The position numbers were made by a program, and so were the translations under genes. A stretch of 56,752 bases of DNA from Nemertoderma westbladi. Taxonomy: Eukaryota; Xenacoelomorpha; Nemertodermatida; Nemertodermatidae. The number at the start of each line of letters is the position of its first letter. The stretch's first letter is position 1. The notes below the pieces were generated by a model that was not told the origin of the DNA, did no database searches, and worked only from the letters and a program-made list of their open reading frames with translations. The stretch is taken from positions 1 to 56,752 of the forward strand of contig JAUCBJ010003981.1 of assembly GCA_032718475.1 (NCBI GenBank), read 5' to 3'. This document shows, in pieces, positions 22,206 to 33,814 of the stretch.

Positions 22206-22840
22206 TCATATTATATATACATACAGTATAGGCCTCTCCAAATACATGCATGTATTTATAATTGAAATTTCAAAAATATTGCTAGCAACCATAAGAATAA
22301 GATTCAGTTTCTCAATATGGTAAATAATAACAGTTTGCAAAAAGAAAAGTATTCCAGAACCAAGAACTAGGCCTAGCAAATCCTACGCAAACTTAGATCC
22401 TAGGTGAATTTAGACACTGGCAACAGAACATTGATCATAAACCATCTTAGATCCTGGCAAACTTAGATCAAGGCAAAGTTAGATCATGACAAGCTTTGGA
22501 TGTAATTGCCTAGGGTCTAAGTTAACAAAGAATCTAAGTTCACCTACATCTAAGTTTGCAGTTAGTGGATGGTATCCTTAATGGGCCCACTTTGCTCACT
22601 CCCCAGCTGATATACAGCAGTTATTAATGAATATGGGATCATGCTAATCAAGTCAGGGACTTGATTAACCCAAAACCAAATTATCATGGCCTAATCAGAT
22701 AGTTGCAACTTCTAGAAGGCCAATGTATAGAATATACATATATACATATACACATAGAATATACAGACATTGTACTGTACATTGTACAGTACAACTCAGT
22801 AGTGTTACTGTCAAGTTGTTGTGGCAAGTACAATATGAAT
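22206..22840. other. Upstream region of the HSF-domain gene
   Basis: No gene. From 22380 to 22560 a loose series of CTTAGATC / AACTTAGATC phrases in both orientations forms a degenerate short repeat. No clear TATA box or other promoter element was fixed for the HSF-domain gene. Confidence 0.4.
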
Positions 22841-22849
22841 ACAGCTCAA

Positions 22850-23200
22850 ATCAGACTCTACAACATTGGAGGTGTTTCATTAGTCACATGTAGCTTGACA
22901 CTTGAATGGAGCCGCCTCCGCTTTGCAGGACATTTAAAAATGTCGTGAGGACCAGTCAGTGCATAATCTTGTGCTTTGACGGCCTCATGGAGTGAAAACA
23001 CACGCATGGTGGACAGCACATGCATGACCTTCTTGAGACGCCTCTTAAAGGTCACTGCCCTTGAAGATGCGGATGATCTAAGAAATGTGATGGGTGATAG
23101 GGAGTCGGGTGATAGGGAGTTAACAACAACAATTTGACAAAATTCACCCACCCCCAAACAGTGTCACATGTCTAAGGCTCCGCTAACAGTAACTTTGTGG
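22850..23200 (+). pseudogene. LINE 3' ORF remnant plus repeat end
   Basis: The + frame gives CSLTLEWSRLRFAGHLK, the RLRFAGH motif found near the C-terminus of RTE/CR1-type LINE ORF2. A related inverse copy lies at 30800-30965. Downstream come two GGTGATAGGGAGT phrases, an AACAAC stretch and an AAGGCTCCGCTAAC end shared with repeats near 11290 and 49775. Confidence 0.5.
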
Positions 23201-23692
23201 CACCTTAGCCAGAACAATGCCTTGCAATTTACCAGATCAGATAGATATAAACTTCGTATTATTTTCTACTCCCGACAATTATATACTGTACACATTGAAT
23301 GCGTTTACCTAGAAATACGACACCAATCCAGAGCAAAGGATAATTTATGAATCGATTTATTGTGCACAACCGAATTGAAGGCCATTGCTAGGCCAACTTA
23401 CACAACATTGCCTGCACTGCACACTGCACAGCAAAAGTCTAATATCTTGACCCATTTGTTAGAACATTCTAAAGTCAGAAAGTTAATATTTATAATTCTC
23501 GAGAAATATTTAAATTGCCGAAAAATAATGTTCCCGTTAATTAATAAATTTCAAAATGATGTCCATTAGATCCACCGTATCCAAAAAAGGTAGAAAACAT
23601 TCACAGATGGCAATCTTCAGAAAATATTTATAGAACCTATTTAATAACATAGAAAACCAACCACGCTCGCGGTACCGGGTGCGTATTCTCAA

Positions 23693-24836
23693 TCGTTACA
23701 CTACTAGGACCTCCTCTTGAATTGGATTGGTTAATGAACTATTATTTGATTGGACGTTGAAATCATGTAAGGAATGTGGAGAGGGGTCGAACTAGTGTAA
23801 GGATTTTATACTCAGTTGGCAGATAGAAAGTGTTCCAAACGCTGTAAGGAGTGGAGAGGGGTTGAACTAGTGTTGTAAGGGTTTTTCACTTAGATGGCAG
23901 GTAAAAAGTGGCAGACAAAAAGTCAAACGCTGTAAGGAATGGAGAAAGTGGGTGACGTCATGTAAGTATTATCTACCTATTAAACGGTTCATTGTCAGGT
24001 AACAGTAAAAATATAATATACGAATAACAGTATACATATATTTAGAGTGTAAATAATGTTGTATAAGTAATCGTTTTACAGACCAATTTCTCCTTGATTT
24101 TTCCGATCGAACATATTGTAATAATAAAGTAGTTGTATTGGTAATATTTAATATGAAAATTCATTAATTTGAAATTCATATTTATTTTAAAAGCATTTCA
24201 CAATTTGTAAACATAAAAGCTCCAATGAAATAAACTCTTAATTTTTCTAATGTCCTCTATTATAATTTCTTCAGTATGTTTAGCGAGAGCTTTCCGGCGC
24301 GTTTTTTAGCGCGTCAAGTCTTATCAGTACCGCAAGAGGTCGGGAAGCAGTTTACTTCCTATTATAAGAGCTACTCGTCGGTGCGCTAGTGCAGTTGGCT
24401 GCACACGAATAGCAGATCGACTATTCCTAAGTAAACCTACAGTCTGAGTCTCACACCTGAACCCTGTGTATAAAGGAATGTATCCCTAGAGCCTATAGTA
24501 CTGTAGCAAAGTTTCAATAGTTTTAGCGTACTCATGGAACCCTGTATAAACCATAACCCAATGTTCTACACTTCTACTGTCTAGAATAATGTGACCTGCT
24601 AGTCGACTTATATAATACTGTTGGTTATGGTGAATCGATGCCTTACATGATTTCACCCACTTTCCCCATTCCTTACAGCGTTTGGAACACTTTCTATCTG
24701 CAAACTGAGTACAAAATATTTACACTAGTTCGACCCCTCTCCCCATTCCTTGCATAATTTCAACATCCAATCAAATAATAGTTCATTAACCTATCCCAGG
24801 TGTTAATTCAAGATGTGTTCCTACTAGTGTAAGGAT
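23693..24836. mobile_element. Element with long subterminal inverted repeats
   Basis: Sequence from 23693 to about 23975 reappears in inverse form at about 24640-24836. Shared phrases include TTACACTA.TAGGA, GGTTAATGAACTATTATTTG, GGAGAGGGGTCGAACTAGTG, and AAACGCTGTAAGGA. About 0.7 kb of unrelated AT-rich sequence separates the arms. No transposase is present. It is probably a foldback-type non-autonomous element; the outer duplication is not clear. Confidence 0.7.
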
Positions 24837-25021
24837 TGGGATTACACTACCGGGCGGCAATAACATGCCAGTCATGCAAGTAGATAAGTCGTTATAAATG
24901 TAGTCCTTATTAATGTAGGCCTACAGTATAGGCCTAATTAATACATGCGATCAGAAACATAAGATACAAGGACGGATTATGGATTTTCAGGCTCCAGGCA
25001 ATCCCAACCCCCGGGCCCCTA

Positions 25022-25050
25022 CCCCACCCCCCCCCCCCCCCCCCCCCTCC
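25022..25050. repeat. Poly-C tract
   Basis: A C run interrupted by few bases. Nearby GGACGGATTATGG (24970) has an inverse copy at 28058, and both lie beside C runs and GGGCCCC, so they may be the two ends of one old 3.1-kb insertion. Confidence 0.7.
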
Positions 25051-25258
25051 CCCACGCCATTTCCAAAAAATTTTGTACCCCTTTAGTAAAGGTAATTATT
25101 AATAAAAAATTATGTACTTAATATTATTAAGTACGGTGTCCACACAAATTTGTAATCTCTTAACTAAAATACTTTCAGTTTGGTTAAATATTAATGTTGA
25201 TTGGCTAGGCCTACTGCCATCTATCCATTACTTCGTTTACTGCGTATATTGTGTGGTT

Positions 25259-26110
25259 ATGGCGTCTGGTGCTGTTCTGAATGTTCAGAGGAGAAACGGT
25301 TTATTGACCGTATTCGTGTCACCACGGAATTGGCACAGTGATTTGACAGATTTAAGGACTAACAACCTAAGTGGACGACCAGAAAAATTATCGCAAGAAT
25401 CTAAAGAGATTATTACTGCAGGTTCTCGGCGGCTGCGGTTGCAGTGAGTTGGTCCGGGAGATTTAGCTGCAGCGAGGGAGACGGTCAACCGTGAGGATAT
25501 CCGGCGATATCGCATCAAAGTTGGACTGAAACCGTGGCAGGAAATAGCCAAATCCCAAAAAACACAACCCAACATCGACGACCATCTGTGGTTCGCGAAC
25601 TATCTGGGCGATTGGGATTCGGATGACTTCCTGCAACTGGCTGTCAGCGACCTCCTGATGAGATTCCCGACGAGTAGCACTTCCGGACTGTCGGGAGTTG
25701 TTGAAATGTCCAGTGTGTTGGTATCTTAGTGATATTCACACCCGCAGACTACTCTGGGTGTTGGAACCCCGCGGACAGAGCTTGGATGTCGTGCACTTAT
25801 GCAATGATATTATGATTGGCCACATCTTTCTTTTTTTGTGAGACCCTGCCAACGTCACAACAGCTGCTGAGAGACGATTTTCCAGACCACAATGTGTGTG
25901 AGCACATGGGTTCAAGATTGAAGAACCAAGTGGAATCTATCGCTCCATGCTGCAAGAACCACCAGCGAACAGGTTCTCTCGTGTTGTAATGGATCAGCAT
26001 ATCGTCACTGTGTTGCAAAGTCTGCGTGAAGAAACAAATCTTTTTCAGCATCTGTTTTGCTGGTTTGCATCTGCTTTCAAGCCATCGGGACCCAGGGGGC
26101 AACTCAAAGT
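25259..26110 (+). pseudogene. Tc1/mariner-type transposase relic
   Basis: The first frame (25259-25447) has an N-terminal helix-turn-helix region closing with SGRPEKLSQESKEII, the GRPxK hook typical of Tc1/mariner transposases, and ends in a stop. A shifted frame from about 25487 continues RRYRIKVGLKPWQ...DHLWFANYLGDWDSDDFL and VSD, the start of the DDE domain. Further on, LLRDDFPDHNVCEHMGSRLK resembles the C-terminal catalytic block. At least three stops or shifts make it inactive. Two hAT MITEs lie just downstream. Confidence 0.6.
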
Positions 26111-26259
26111 TCTGAGTCATACTGCTATAATCAACTTCTTCCTCCATTATGTAATTAATTCATTGGTTTGTATTTTTTTTTTAAATTCAGCGCAACTTTT
26201 ATCAAAAAATTTGAAACGTCAAAATGGGAACACAAAAGTTGAATTTCAACTTAAATTTT

Positions 26260-26537
26260 GGCCCATGTGAAGAATACCAGACTTTCTGCCGTTATATTTC
26301 ACTTTGCAGTTACCCTCATGTGAAGAATACCTGGTTTTCACCAAAAACACAGGTTACAGAAGGGCTGAATCTAACCAAAACAATAAACGAATTAGTACAT
26401 GTACAGGTTATAAGACAGAAATAAACGCTATAAAACACTTAATAAAGATAAATTAAAAAAAATAAAAAATCTTCATATATAAAATTCCAATAAAAAGTCG
26501 ACCGAGAAGTGAAATCCTGTTATTCTTCACATGGGCG
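26260..26537 (+). mobile_element. hAT-type MITE, copy 4
   Basis: It begins GGCCCATGTGAAGAATACC, ends TTCTTCACATGGGCG, and is flanked by perfect 8-bp duplications TAAATTTT (26252-26259 and 26538-26545). It contains a second internal ATGTGAAGAATACC, CAGGTTACAG and AACCAAAACAATAAACGA. No coding capacity. Confidence 0.93.
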
Positions 26538-26623
26538 TAAATTTTTGTTCTACAAAGTTGTAGAATTGACTGGGATTTCTAGTGGATATCCAGTTTGTTT
26601 ACACAATATGTCATTTAGTCTGG

Positions 26624-26641
26624 CGGGGGGGGGGGGGGGGG
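26624..26641. repeat. Poly-G tract
   Basis: About 17 G between MITE copies 4 and 5. Confidence 0.9.
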
Positions 26642-26758
26642 ATGATTGTGTGACACACCTTTAAATTTTTCTATGACTTCGCAAAAGACGTCATTTCAGC
26701 GTAGTGAAAAAAGTGATCCACTGGGAAATATTGTGGGACTGTGTGATATAAAGTTGGA

Positions 26759-27034
26759 CGCCCATGTGAAGAATACCAGGATTTCACTTTTCGGTCGACT
26801 TTTTATTGGAATTTTATATATGAAGATTTTTATTTTTTTTAATTTATCTTTATTAAGTGTTTTATAGCGCTTATTTCTGTCTTATAACCTGTACATATAC
26901 TAATTCGTTTATTGTTTTGGTTAGATTCAGCCCTTCTGTAACCTGTGTTTTGGTGAAAACCTGGTATTCTTCACATGGGGGTAACTGCAAAGTGAAATAT
27001 AACGGCAGAAAGTCTGGTATTCTTCACATGGGCC
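26759..27034 (-). mobile_element. hAT-type MITE, copy 5
   Basis: Inverse orientation to copy 4: it starts CGCCCATGTGAAGAATACC, ends CTTCACATGGGCC, and is flanked by perfect 8-bp duplications AAGTTGGA (26751-26758 and 27035-27042). The perfect duplication and close match to copy 4 suggest a recent insertion. Confidence 0.93.
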
Positions 27035-27042
27035 AAGTTGGA

Positions 27043-28910
27043 AAATATATCGGTAAATCAAATTAAGGTAAGCATAACAATTACTTCAAATAAAGGGTAA
27101 AAATAAATAAAATAAAATTTACCTAGCCACGACTACTGAACTTCGTGAATGAATCAAATAAATCTAATTTATCTAATAAATCTAATATAATGTGTAATTT
27201 TATTCCTAAAAATTGCCTTTTCGTGGCTTGAATATTGAGGTTATTTTCATGAAATAAATTACAAATCTTATGTATTTCTATGGGACACATTATATCCCGC
27301 CGGAATTTCCAGTAATTTTATTCTACAAAAAGAATGTACCGGTAACAAAATAAAATATACTCTCGTAAGAAACTGCGTATTGATTGAAGTAAGTTAATAA
27401 AATAAAATAAATAAAATATTATTGACAATAATTATGAACAATACGGTTATGAGTAATTAATACGCTCATAAGTTGTAAGCAACGTACTAATGTACTAAGT
27501 ATTCCATTGTTAGAATTAGAATTGTAGTGCAGTCCTATCACAGCAGAGCATCATTCACCTCCACTGGGTTATACCTCAGGCAGATATGCATGCAGCTAGC
27601 CAGCTAGCCAGACAATCAATATAATCAACTCACCTTCACCCTATTGGTTGTCTGACTAGCTGCATAGTAGCATAGGGTGGCCAAGTCAAGGTAACATAGT
27701 AAATGTTACTCCTTGCTTAGGCCACTATTGTATTGGTTCATCCCATAGTTTTCGTACAAAATAAATGTTCTGGAATGAATATTTACGACATTGGCTCTCA
27801 CCATGGCCATGCTCCCACTATCCTTTGGCTACCATTAAAGGCCCTCCCTACTGTATTATATTTCAATGGCATACTCATCATAGGTATGCTTTATGAACGG
27901 TGTTATTATTAGTGAGATATACTATATAATTACATAAAGGAGATTGTTTTAGCAGTCAGATATCGGTAAATTTCCCCCAACTTTCGGGCCCCTTCCAACA
28001 TACAGACCCCCCCCCCCCCCCCCCCCCGGCGGCTTACCCTGTTGCTTGACCCTCCCCCATAATCCGTCCCAGATAAGAAAGGGAAATTAGATAGGCCTAC
28101 AACCACTTTCTAAATGTTTTACATGTACAACGGACACTTTCGGGTTCGGCGCAGCATTTCAATTTGCGCCGGGAGCTGTGGCATTATGTGCTATTGTGCT
28201 ACGCATACGCCGGCACAGAAATCATCCCACCTCCCGCCGGGAGGCCTTACCGGCATAGTGTATAGATTGGTACCGGTAGAGGATATACCCGGCAGACGGA
28301 CTAGAAATATGCCAGGCAGCCAGATGCATCCTGCATCTGCATCCAGTGTAGGGCATACATTGTTTGGAAGCCAAGGGAAATAGGCCTAATACAATAATAA
28401 ATGAATTGGAGTTGAGCTGTTAATACAATAATTGCAGAATGGAACGGAAACTCTTTAGTACCGGTACACAGTAAGAGTCTACATTATGCCAGTTGAATAT
28501 GCCATGCCACAGCGCCGCTTGCCTTCCTAACATAAACAAACACATTTCCCCCAGACTTGTTGCAACTGAAATACAAATAAATGATATTGACGAGTAGTAT
28601 CCAGTTTATCAAGTCAGACACAGGCAGTCAGGCACTCTGTCAGTATACTTTCTTTAGTTACTGTACCAGTACCGGTACGCTACCGTACTTATAGATTATG
28701 AAACAATTTACTAGAACTGAACCGGTCAGTTATCCAGACATTTACTGCAGTAGCCTACCCACTGTACACTATTAATGTAGACAGACAGTTGGTGTTTGCT
28801 GGTTGAATAGAAACAAGTGGGTCGGGAGAGGAAAAAGGCTCCCTCCCATGTGAAGAAAGGAGGAGGTGTTAAAATATCCTACAGTACTAATTTCAATTCA
28901 AGCAGTCACA
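27043..28910. other. No gene recognised
   Basis: Mostly AT-rich. A poly-C tract lies at about 28007-28027. A GC-richer patch at 28130-28380 is open in one + frame (about 89 codons, several Cys and Pro) but shows no known motif. TACCGGTA palindromes are frequent here. Confidence 0.4.
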
Positions 28911-29024
28911 GATTGGTCAGCAAAGTGGCCTACCAATCATATACTGTAGGGCCCTATAGTCGATTTAGATTGGTCAGCAAAGTGGCCTACCAATCATATA
29001 CTGTAGGGCCCTATAGTCGATTTT
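28911..29024. repeat. 57-bp perfect tandem duplication
   Basis: GATTGGTCAGCAAAGTGG...TCGATTT occurs twice head to tail with a 57-bp period and no visible differences. This is a very recent duplication. Confidence 0.95.
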
Positions 29025-30170
29025 TCATATTAGTTTTTAGTATATTATATATTATATATTAGTTTTTTTTAGAATAATCCTTTTCTTCGAGTCATAATGG
29101 TTTCTTATATTTGATATAATATAAAACCCCACACCAGTTGGTGGACGTGTATGAAATACGCACCGCTATTGCTAACCGCCCACCCATCTCTCCTGAGGAG
29201 CTAAAATAGCTTTAAATACAGTCATACCACAAACGTAAATCAGTGTATCGCCTAAGCAACTTTGTTATTTTTAAGACTACTTTACAGTTTATTAAAGTGG
29301 CCTACCATATTCCTTATTCCTAATATGTGGGTACGGTGTCCCGCTAATATTTACAATGACGAAAACTTGCAATTATGTAGTAGTCTCTAATGTCTTTCTT
29401 TATTCTGAAGGGTAGGTAAGTATTACTTTAAAACCGAATAAAAATTGCATCCATATAAATAAAATATATTCTTAAATATAATGAATATAGCGGCGCTTTT
29501 CGCATTACGGCCTGTTATCAAAATTGTAAATCAATAGATAACAACTGTAAAAGTAATGCATATGAATCGAAAGGTCATTTTAGTTCGGAATTTATTGAGA
29601 TAGTGGAGGGCATTAGGTTTGATGGCAGGGCAGTCAAGGGCGTGAAGAAGTGTACCGGAGTTCCAATAGAGTTAACAGATACATGTCTCGTCTTTCACGT
29701 TACATTGGTTTTTGGTGCAGAGATTATTAAAGTGAAATCCGTGGGAACTTAGTTTCGTAATTAGATGGCGTTCAGGGTAGTTTGCTTCAGTCCAACGTCT
29801 TCGAGTCATTGCGGGCGATAAATGGAACTCCTCTTCAACGTCAGCGAGCTTTTCTTCGACCCCTCGGAGATGTTGGCTGTACGGCTTACTCTCTCTGATG
29901 ATACAAGCTCTTCCGTTAACATTAAACAGCTGGGCATATTGCACATAATTGCACATAATTAAAACTTTTCGGTTTAATGAGTTTCTTGGGAGACCTTCAT
30001 AAAGTCAAATAAACTACCATAGATTATTTCTACTGTACTGTAGGTGGTGTTCTTCTAAATCATCCCAGACGGTTTCTATGGCATAGCAAACAATAGGTTG
30101 TATCATTATACTATAATTATTGTCTGTTATATGTCATGGGTGATAGGGAGTTGTGGCGGTGCAATTTGTT
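29025..30170. other. No gene recognised
   Basis: The best frame is on the minus strand at 29956-29672, about 94 codons, ending NLCTKNQCNVKDETCIC. It has no domain I can name and could be part of a decayed element. The rest is AT-rich. Confidence 0.35.
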
Positions 30171-30174
30171 GACA

Positions 30175-30231
30175 AGCCGGCACAGCATTCTTAAAAATGC
30201 AGCTGCAATGCAGCATGCCGATCCTAGTAGT
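30175..30231 (+). repeat. 57-bp dispersed unit, first copy
   Basis: A segment from AGCCGGCACAGC to GATCCTAGTAGT that reappears in inverse orientation at 32352-32408. It contains the near-palindrome GCAGCTGCAATGCAGC. The sequence just before it (TGATAGGGAGTTGTGGCGG) also occurs at 44231, where the 57-bp unit is missing. Confidence 0.85.
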
Positions 30232-30248
30232 AGTCTGTTCGAGAACGG

Positions 30249-30350
30249 AATATACGGATATAATACCTGAAGCAAATTAATCTGGATAACTACTGAGGCC
30301 CATCGTAGTTATACATGATTTATTTGCTGAAGGTATTATATCCGTATATT
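30249..30350. mobile_element. Short foldback element (hairpin ~45-bp arms)
   Basis: AATATACGGATATAATACC and its inverse close a ~102-bp hairpin whose inner arms (ATAACTAC and GTAGTTAT) pair almost to the loop. Confidence 0.85.
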
Positions 30351-30779
30351 AACTATAATATTACTATATAATTAGATAGTAGATAATATATGATAATATA
30401 GATAGATAATATAACTATATTTTCCAAGCACCACCAAAAATAAATTTAAAATAATTTTTATTTCAGTGTGCTTGGAGGTTTGCGACAATCTAAGGCATTT
30501 AGTCACGCATTCCGTTGCCCTACTGGCTCCGCAATGAATAAGAAGGAGAAATGTCACGTGTGGTAGTATCCACGGAGGGAAGCAGTTAAAGAATTGGATA
30601 TCACGGAGAAAACAATTATAATTACTCTTTATTTTATAATTAATACTGTATATCATACTCATACTGTACGTCAGGTTTAATAACTATTTTCATCATTGTG
30701 TGAATAGTAGTACGTTTCAGCGTTGAGATGTGATGAGAGTGTTTATGGACCAAGCGATGGAAGTTTACATGTACATAAA

Positions 30780-32085
30780 TAGGCCAGGGTCATAAACGCT
30801 GAATAGCACATTAAGAATTCTAAGCGTCTTATCGATACAATTGAGCCATCTTAACTCCCTATCACCTATGATTTCAGGCTGATCCTCACGGCTAAAGCAA
30901 TATCCTACAAAGCGGAGGCGGCTTTGTTCAAGTGTCAAGCTTCGGGAATCAATGAGACGCCTCAAATCTTATAGTGTCCGGTTGGAAATGTGTGCATTGT
31001 ACTCGATACAGTGTACCCGTCATAGCCTTTTGGAGTATATGCCATCCAGATATTTATTATAACTTTTTGTTGGGCACAGCTTTTGCAAACTCGGCAGTGA
31101 TGTCCAGGTGGGATCAAACTGGTGACCTCCGGGTTGGAAGTCTGACGCTCTAACCATTCAGCTAGCGGCTCAGGTAAACGATAGACCTGAAAATACTATC
31201 TGATACCTTGTATGTCCGCAATTTACCTCCTCATGGCCTCCCATCTGTCAATACCATCATATGATGCCACTGTGCTCAACCCTACGGTACTTGGCCGTCT
31301 TTCCAGAGAGCCAGATTCAGAGATTTGGTTTCCTCAGCAGTTCAGAGTCAATCATAGACTGCCATCGTAAAGGAGTACCGATTCTACTGTTGCTCTATGT
31401 AATAGTGTAAGTGAAAGTTTCCTATGTATTTTATATGACATCCAAATCCTAGGCAGCCCATTCAATATCATATCTTCACCTGAATTCCAGATTAATGATC
31501 CCACGAAGCAGAAGAATCCACATGCTCAAGTTGAGATCCGTCAAAGTTGTTAAGTCAAAGACTTAACTAAAAGACCAAGAATAGAAGTAGACGCCTGTTC
31601 AATTGAGCTAAACAACCGTTGGGCTCTATCAGAGATTCTAAGACTATCTAGAGACTCTTAAGTCATCTACAAAGTCTAAATTAGGTGCTTGGCTGGAATT
31701 CCTCGACTTCTTAGGACAGTACGAGGTTTTACCATCAGCTCATCTTCAATATAGTTAAGGAACTTCGAATTTCACAGCGATGGTCACAAATGTCGTCAAC
31801 CCGTCGTATAGTGATCTTACAGTACTGCTGCAATAACTCTCTCATGAATCCAATATTATTATTAATGCATTCCGTTTGTACGGGATCGTGGGACTGAATC
31901 GAAGGCCTTAATAAAGTATTCAGCAAAGATTCAAAGACAACAGCCAGATTTCTGTCTATCTTTGTTAACAATTATTCTACAATTATGCTTAAGACCCAGA
32001 ATGGGCTTTTCACGGTCCCTTGACCTTTACGGAACCCGTTCTGGATCCTGTGTAGCAGTCCTCTTAACGATATAATCGAGATCAA
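30780..32085 (-). pseudogene. RTE-like LINE fragment, decayed
   Basis: Read on the minus strand, 32085 onward gives RIQNGFRKGQGTV, matching QNGFRKGRGT of the RTE-like element at 55.5 kb. About 31960 gives KIDRNLAVVF and, in another frame, KAFDSVPRSR, the DxxKAFDSV block of the reverse transcriptase. Near 30930 comes SLTLEQSRLRFVGYC, the C-terminal RLRFxGHC motif. The order is that of one ORF2, but frameshifts, lost segments and a tRNA-like insert break it. The catalytic YADD region was not found. Confidence 0.6.
31082..31172 (-). mobile_element. tRNA-like SINE fragment
   Basis: On the minus strand TAGCTGAATGGTTAGAGCG (A-box) and GGTCACCAGTTTGATCCC (B-box) flank CTTCCAA, an anticodon-loop-like heptamer (TCC). 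The acceptor ends do not pair, so it is a SINE head or tRNA relic rather than a tRNA gene. It lies inside the decayed LINE. Confidence 0.6.
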
Positions 32086-32351
32086 ATGGGGTGATTCCAC
32101 GAAAAATTCCGAAAAGTGGTTGGTCGCACCAACTTACTTTTGGGGAGTGCCACACAGACAGGGCGATCCTTGGCGCACAATTATAATTAGTAAATAGGGC
32201 AAAATTTCATGTCCGTCTGTCAGTCCGTCTGTAATGAAAAATTAATTCGTAAATAACATTCATTCATAAATTGAAGATTTTAATCATTTTCAACCAAATT
32301 TTGTATGGGCATACTAGAGAAAAAGTTCCAATATTTTTGAAAGTTACGGGC

Positions 32352-32408
32352 ACTACTAGGATCGGCATGCTGCATTGCAGCTGCATTTTTAAGAATGCTG
32401 TGCCGGCT
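32352..32408 (-). mobile_element. 57-bp insertion with a 12-bp target duplication
   Basis: The inverse copy of 30175-30231 is bounded exactly by AAAGTTACGGGC at 32340-32351 and again at 32409-32420. A clean 57-bp insert with a perfect 12-bp direct duplication means it was inserted as a unit. Confidence 0.85.
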
Positions 32409-32420
32409 AAAGTTACGGGC

Positions 32421-33060
32421 AAATACCTCTCGAACTTTTGACTCCAGATCAAATCGAACTTGTTTCGAACTTACTCAAGTTCGCGTGCTGCGCGACGTCC
32501 CACGAACGCAGAATTTCTATACTCTGTGATGGTTTCTTATCGCTGCATGATGCTCATAGTTTCAGTTTGCAGTGGACTGCATCTGTAAAAAGCGCTACCA
32601 GACTGCCGCAAACAGCCTTCGATTTTTTATTTTGGTTTAATAAGTTCGTGGAGTGTACAGAGTGCAGTTGCCCCTGAGTGTGTGGTTTGGTTTGTTTTTT
32701 ATTGAGTATGTGGGTGGGGTACACTTCCTTAATGGATGTTGAAGGGCCTGTCGTTCGCCGCTACCGTGACGTGATGGAAACATGATGTTAAAAATAAAGA
32801 GAAAATTGAGTTTAATTATTTCCAATTTTATATATATTAACTGTACGATCGAAATATAATACAATAAAAAAATAATTATAAATATGTTGTTAATTATTAG
32901 TTAATATAAATTAGATAAATATGTTATTAATTCACCATTAATAATAATAATATATTAATAAAAACTCCGGCCGGCCTAAAAATCAAATACGAAATTACAT
33001 TTTATAATAATACCCTGATAGTAACTATGTGTTGGCAAGCTGTATTTATCGAGGTGTTTG
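32421..33060. other. No gene recognised
   Basis: A + frame of 79 codons (32438-32677) and its opposite frame have no known motif. From 32800 the sequence becomes very AT-rich. Confidence 0.4.
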
Positions 33061-33067
33061 TTATTAT

Positions 33068-33140
33068 ACATTTATTATAAGAAGGGATCTAGGGGGTCTT
33101 ATACTTCGAGGTTAGGACCCCTAGATCCCTTCCTATAATA
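33068..33140. repeat. Hairpin with AGGGATCTAGGGG arms
   Basis: TTATAAGAAGGGATCTAGGGG is followed after a short loop by its inverse. One arm also occurs at 11770. Confidence 0.8.
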
Positions 33141-33210
33141 ATAATTAATACTGGGGTGGAGTGACGGGGAATTAAATGTAAATGTACTGTAATAGAACAA
33201 TATGATAATG

Positions 33211-33276
33211 CTCTCCATAGCGAAAAATATCAAACGGGCCCCAATATGATCGGTTGATATTTTTCGCTATGGAGAG
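33211..33276. repeat. Hairpin with perfect 23-bp arms
   Basis: CTCTCCATAGCGAAAAATAT plus CAA (33211-33233) is exactly inverted at 33254-33276, with a 20-base loop. It is a small foldback element or a strong cruciform. Confidence 0.9.
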
Positions 33277-33814
33277 AATTAACATACTGTTCTACATATG
33301 ACTATTGGAATATTGCGTTAAGATCACTTAGTACGTCGCCGTTCGGTCCACAGCTGTAGTGCAAGTAGGCCAGTAGAGTAACTGAGTACGGTAAACAGAT
33401 AGGCCTATTTGTGCTGAAACAGACATTACAGACAGAGTTCCCTATAATACAGAAAGTGTCCAGAAAGTGAGTGGGATTTTGATATATCTCAATTTTCCTA
33501 TATTATTTACGCAATAATTTTTATTGTCCGTTTAAATCCTTTTTTTGTCCTTTTTTTTATATTTTTTATGTCCTCCAAAAATCTAATGTTAGGTTCCATG
33601 CTACCGGTTTCTCTACTGCTGTTCTCTCAGGCTATCTGTACCGGTATTAGTATATATAGCACTATTTTGCTGTATTGTATGTACAGATGTTATAAAGCAG
33701 GCATTTCTGTATTTTAGTACCGGTCCGGTACCGGCACCGGTACTGCTGTAGGCCTACTGTGTAGCCTACCATTTAAATACGGTACTGGTAGGCCTACCGG
33801 CTGACCGGTTGTTT
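33277..33814. other. Palindrome-rich spacer
   Basis: No gene. From 33715 to 33810 overlapping ACCGGT, GTACC and AGGCCT palindromes are packed together. Confidence 0.5.

Noticed and set aside
24970-28070. GGACGGATTATGG inverted pair as ends of one 3.1-kb element
   Set aside because: Only about 13 bp match and no target duplication is visible; kept as a note only.
31082-31172. Functional tRNA-Gly (TCC)
   Set aside because: A- and B-boxes are good but the acceptor ends do not pair, and it lies in a decayed LINE.
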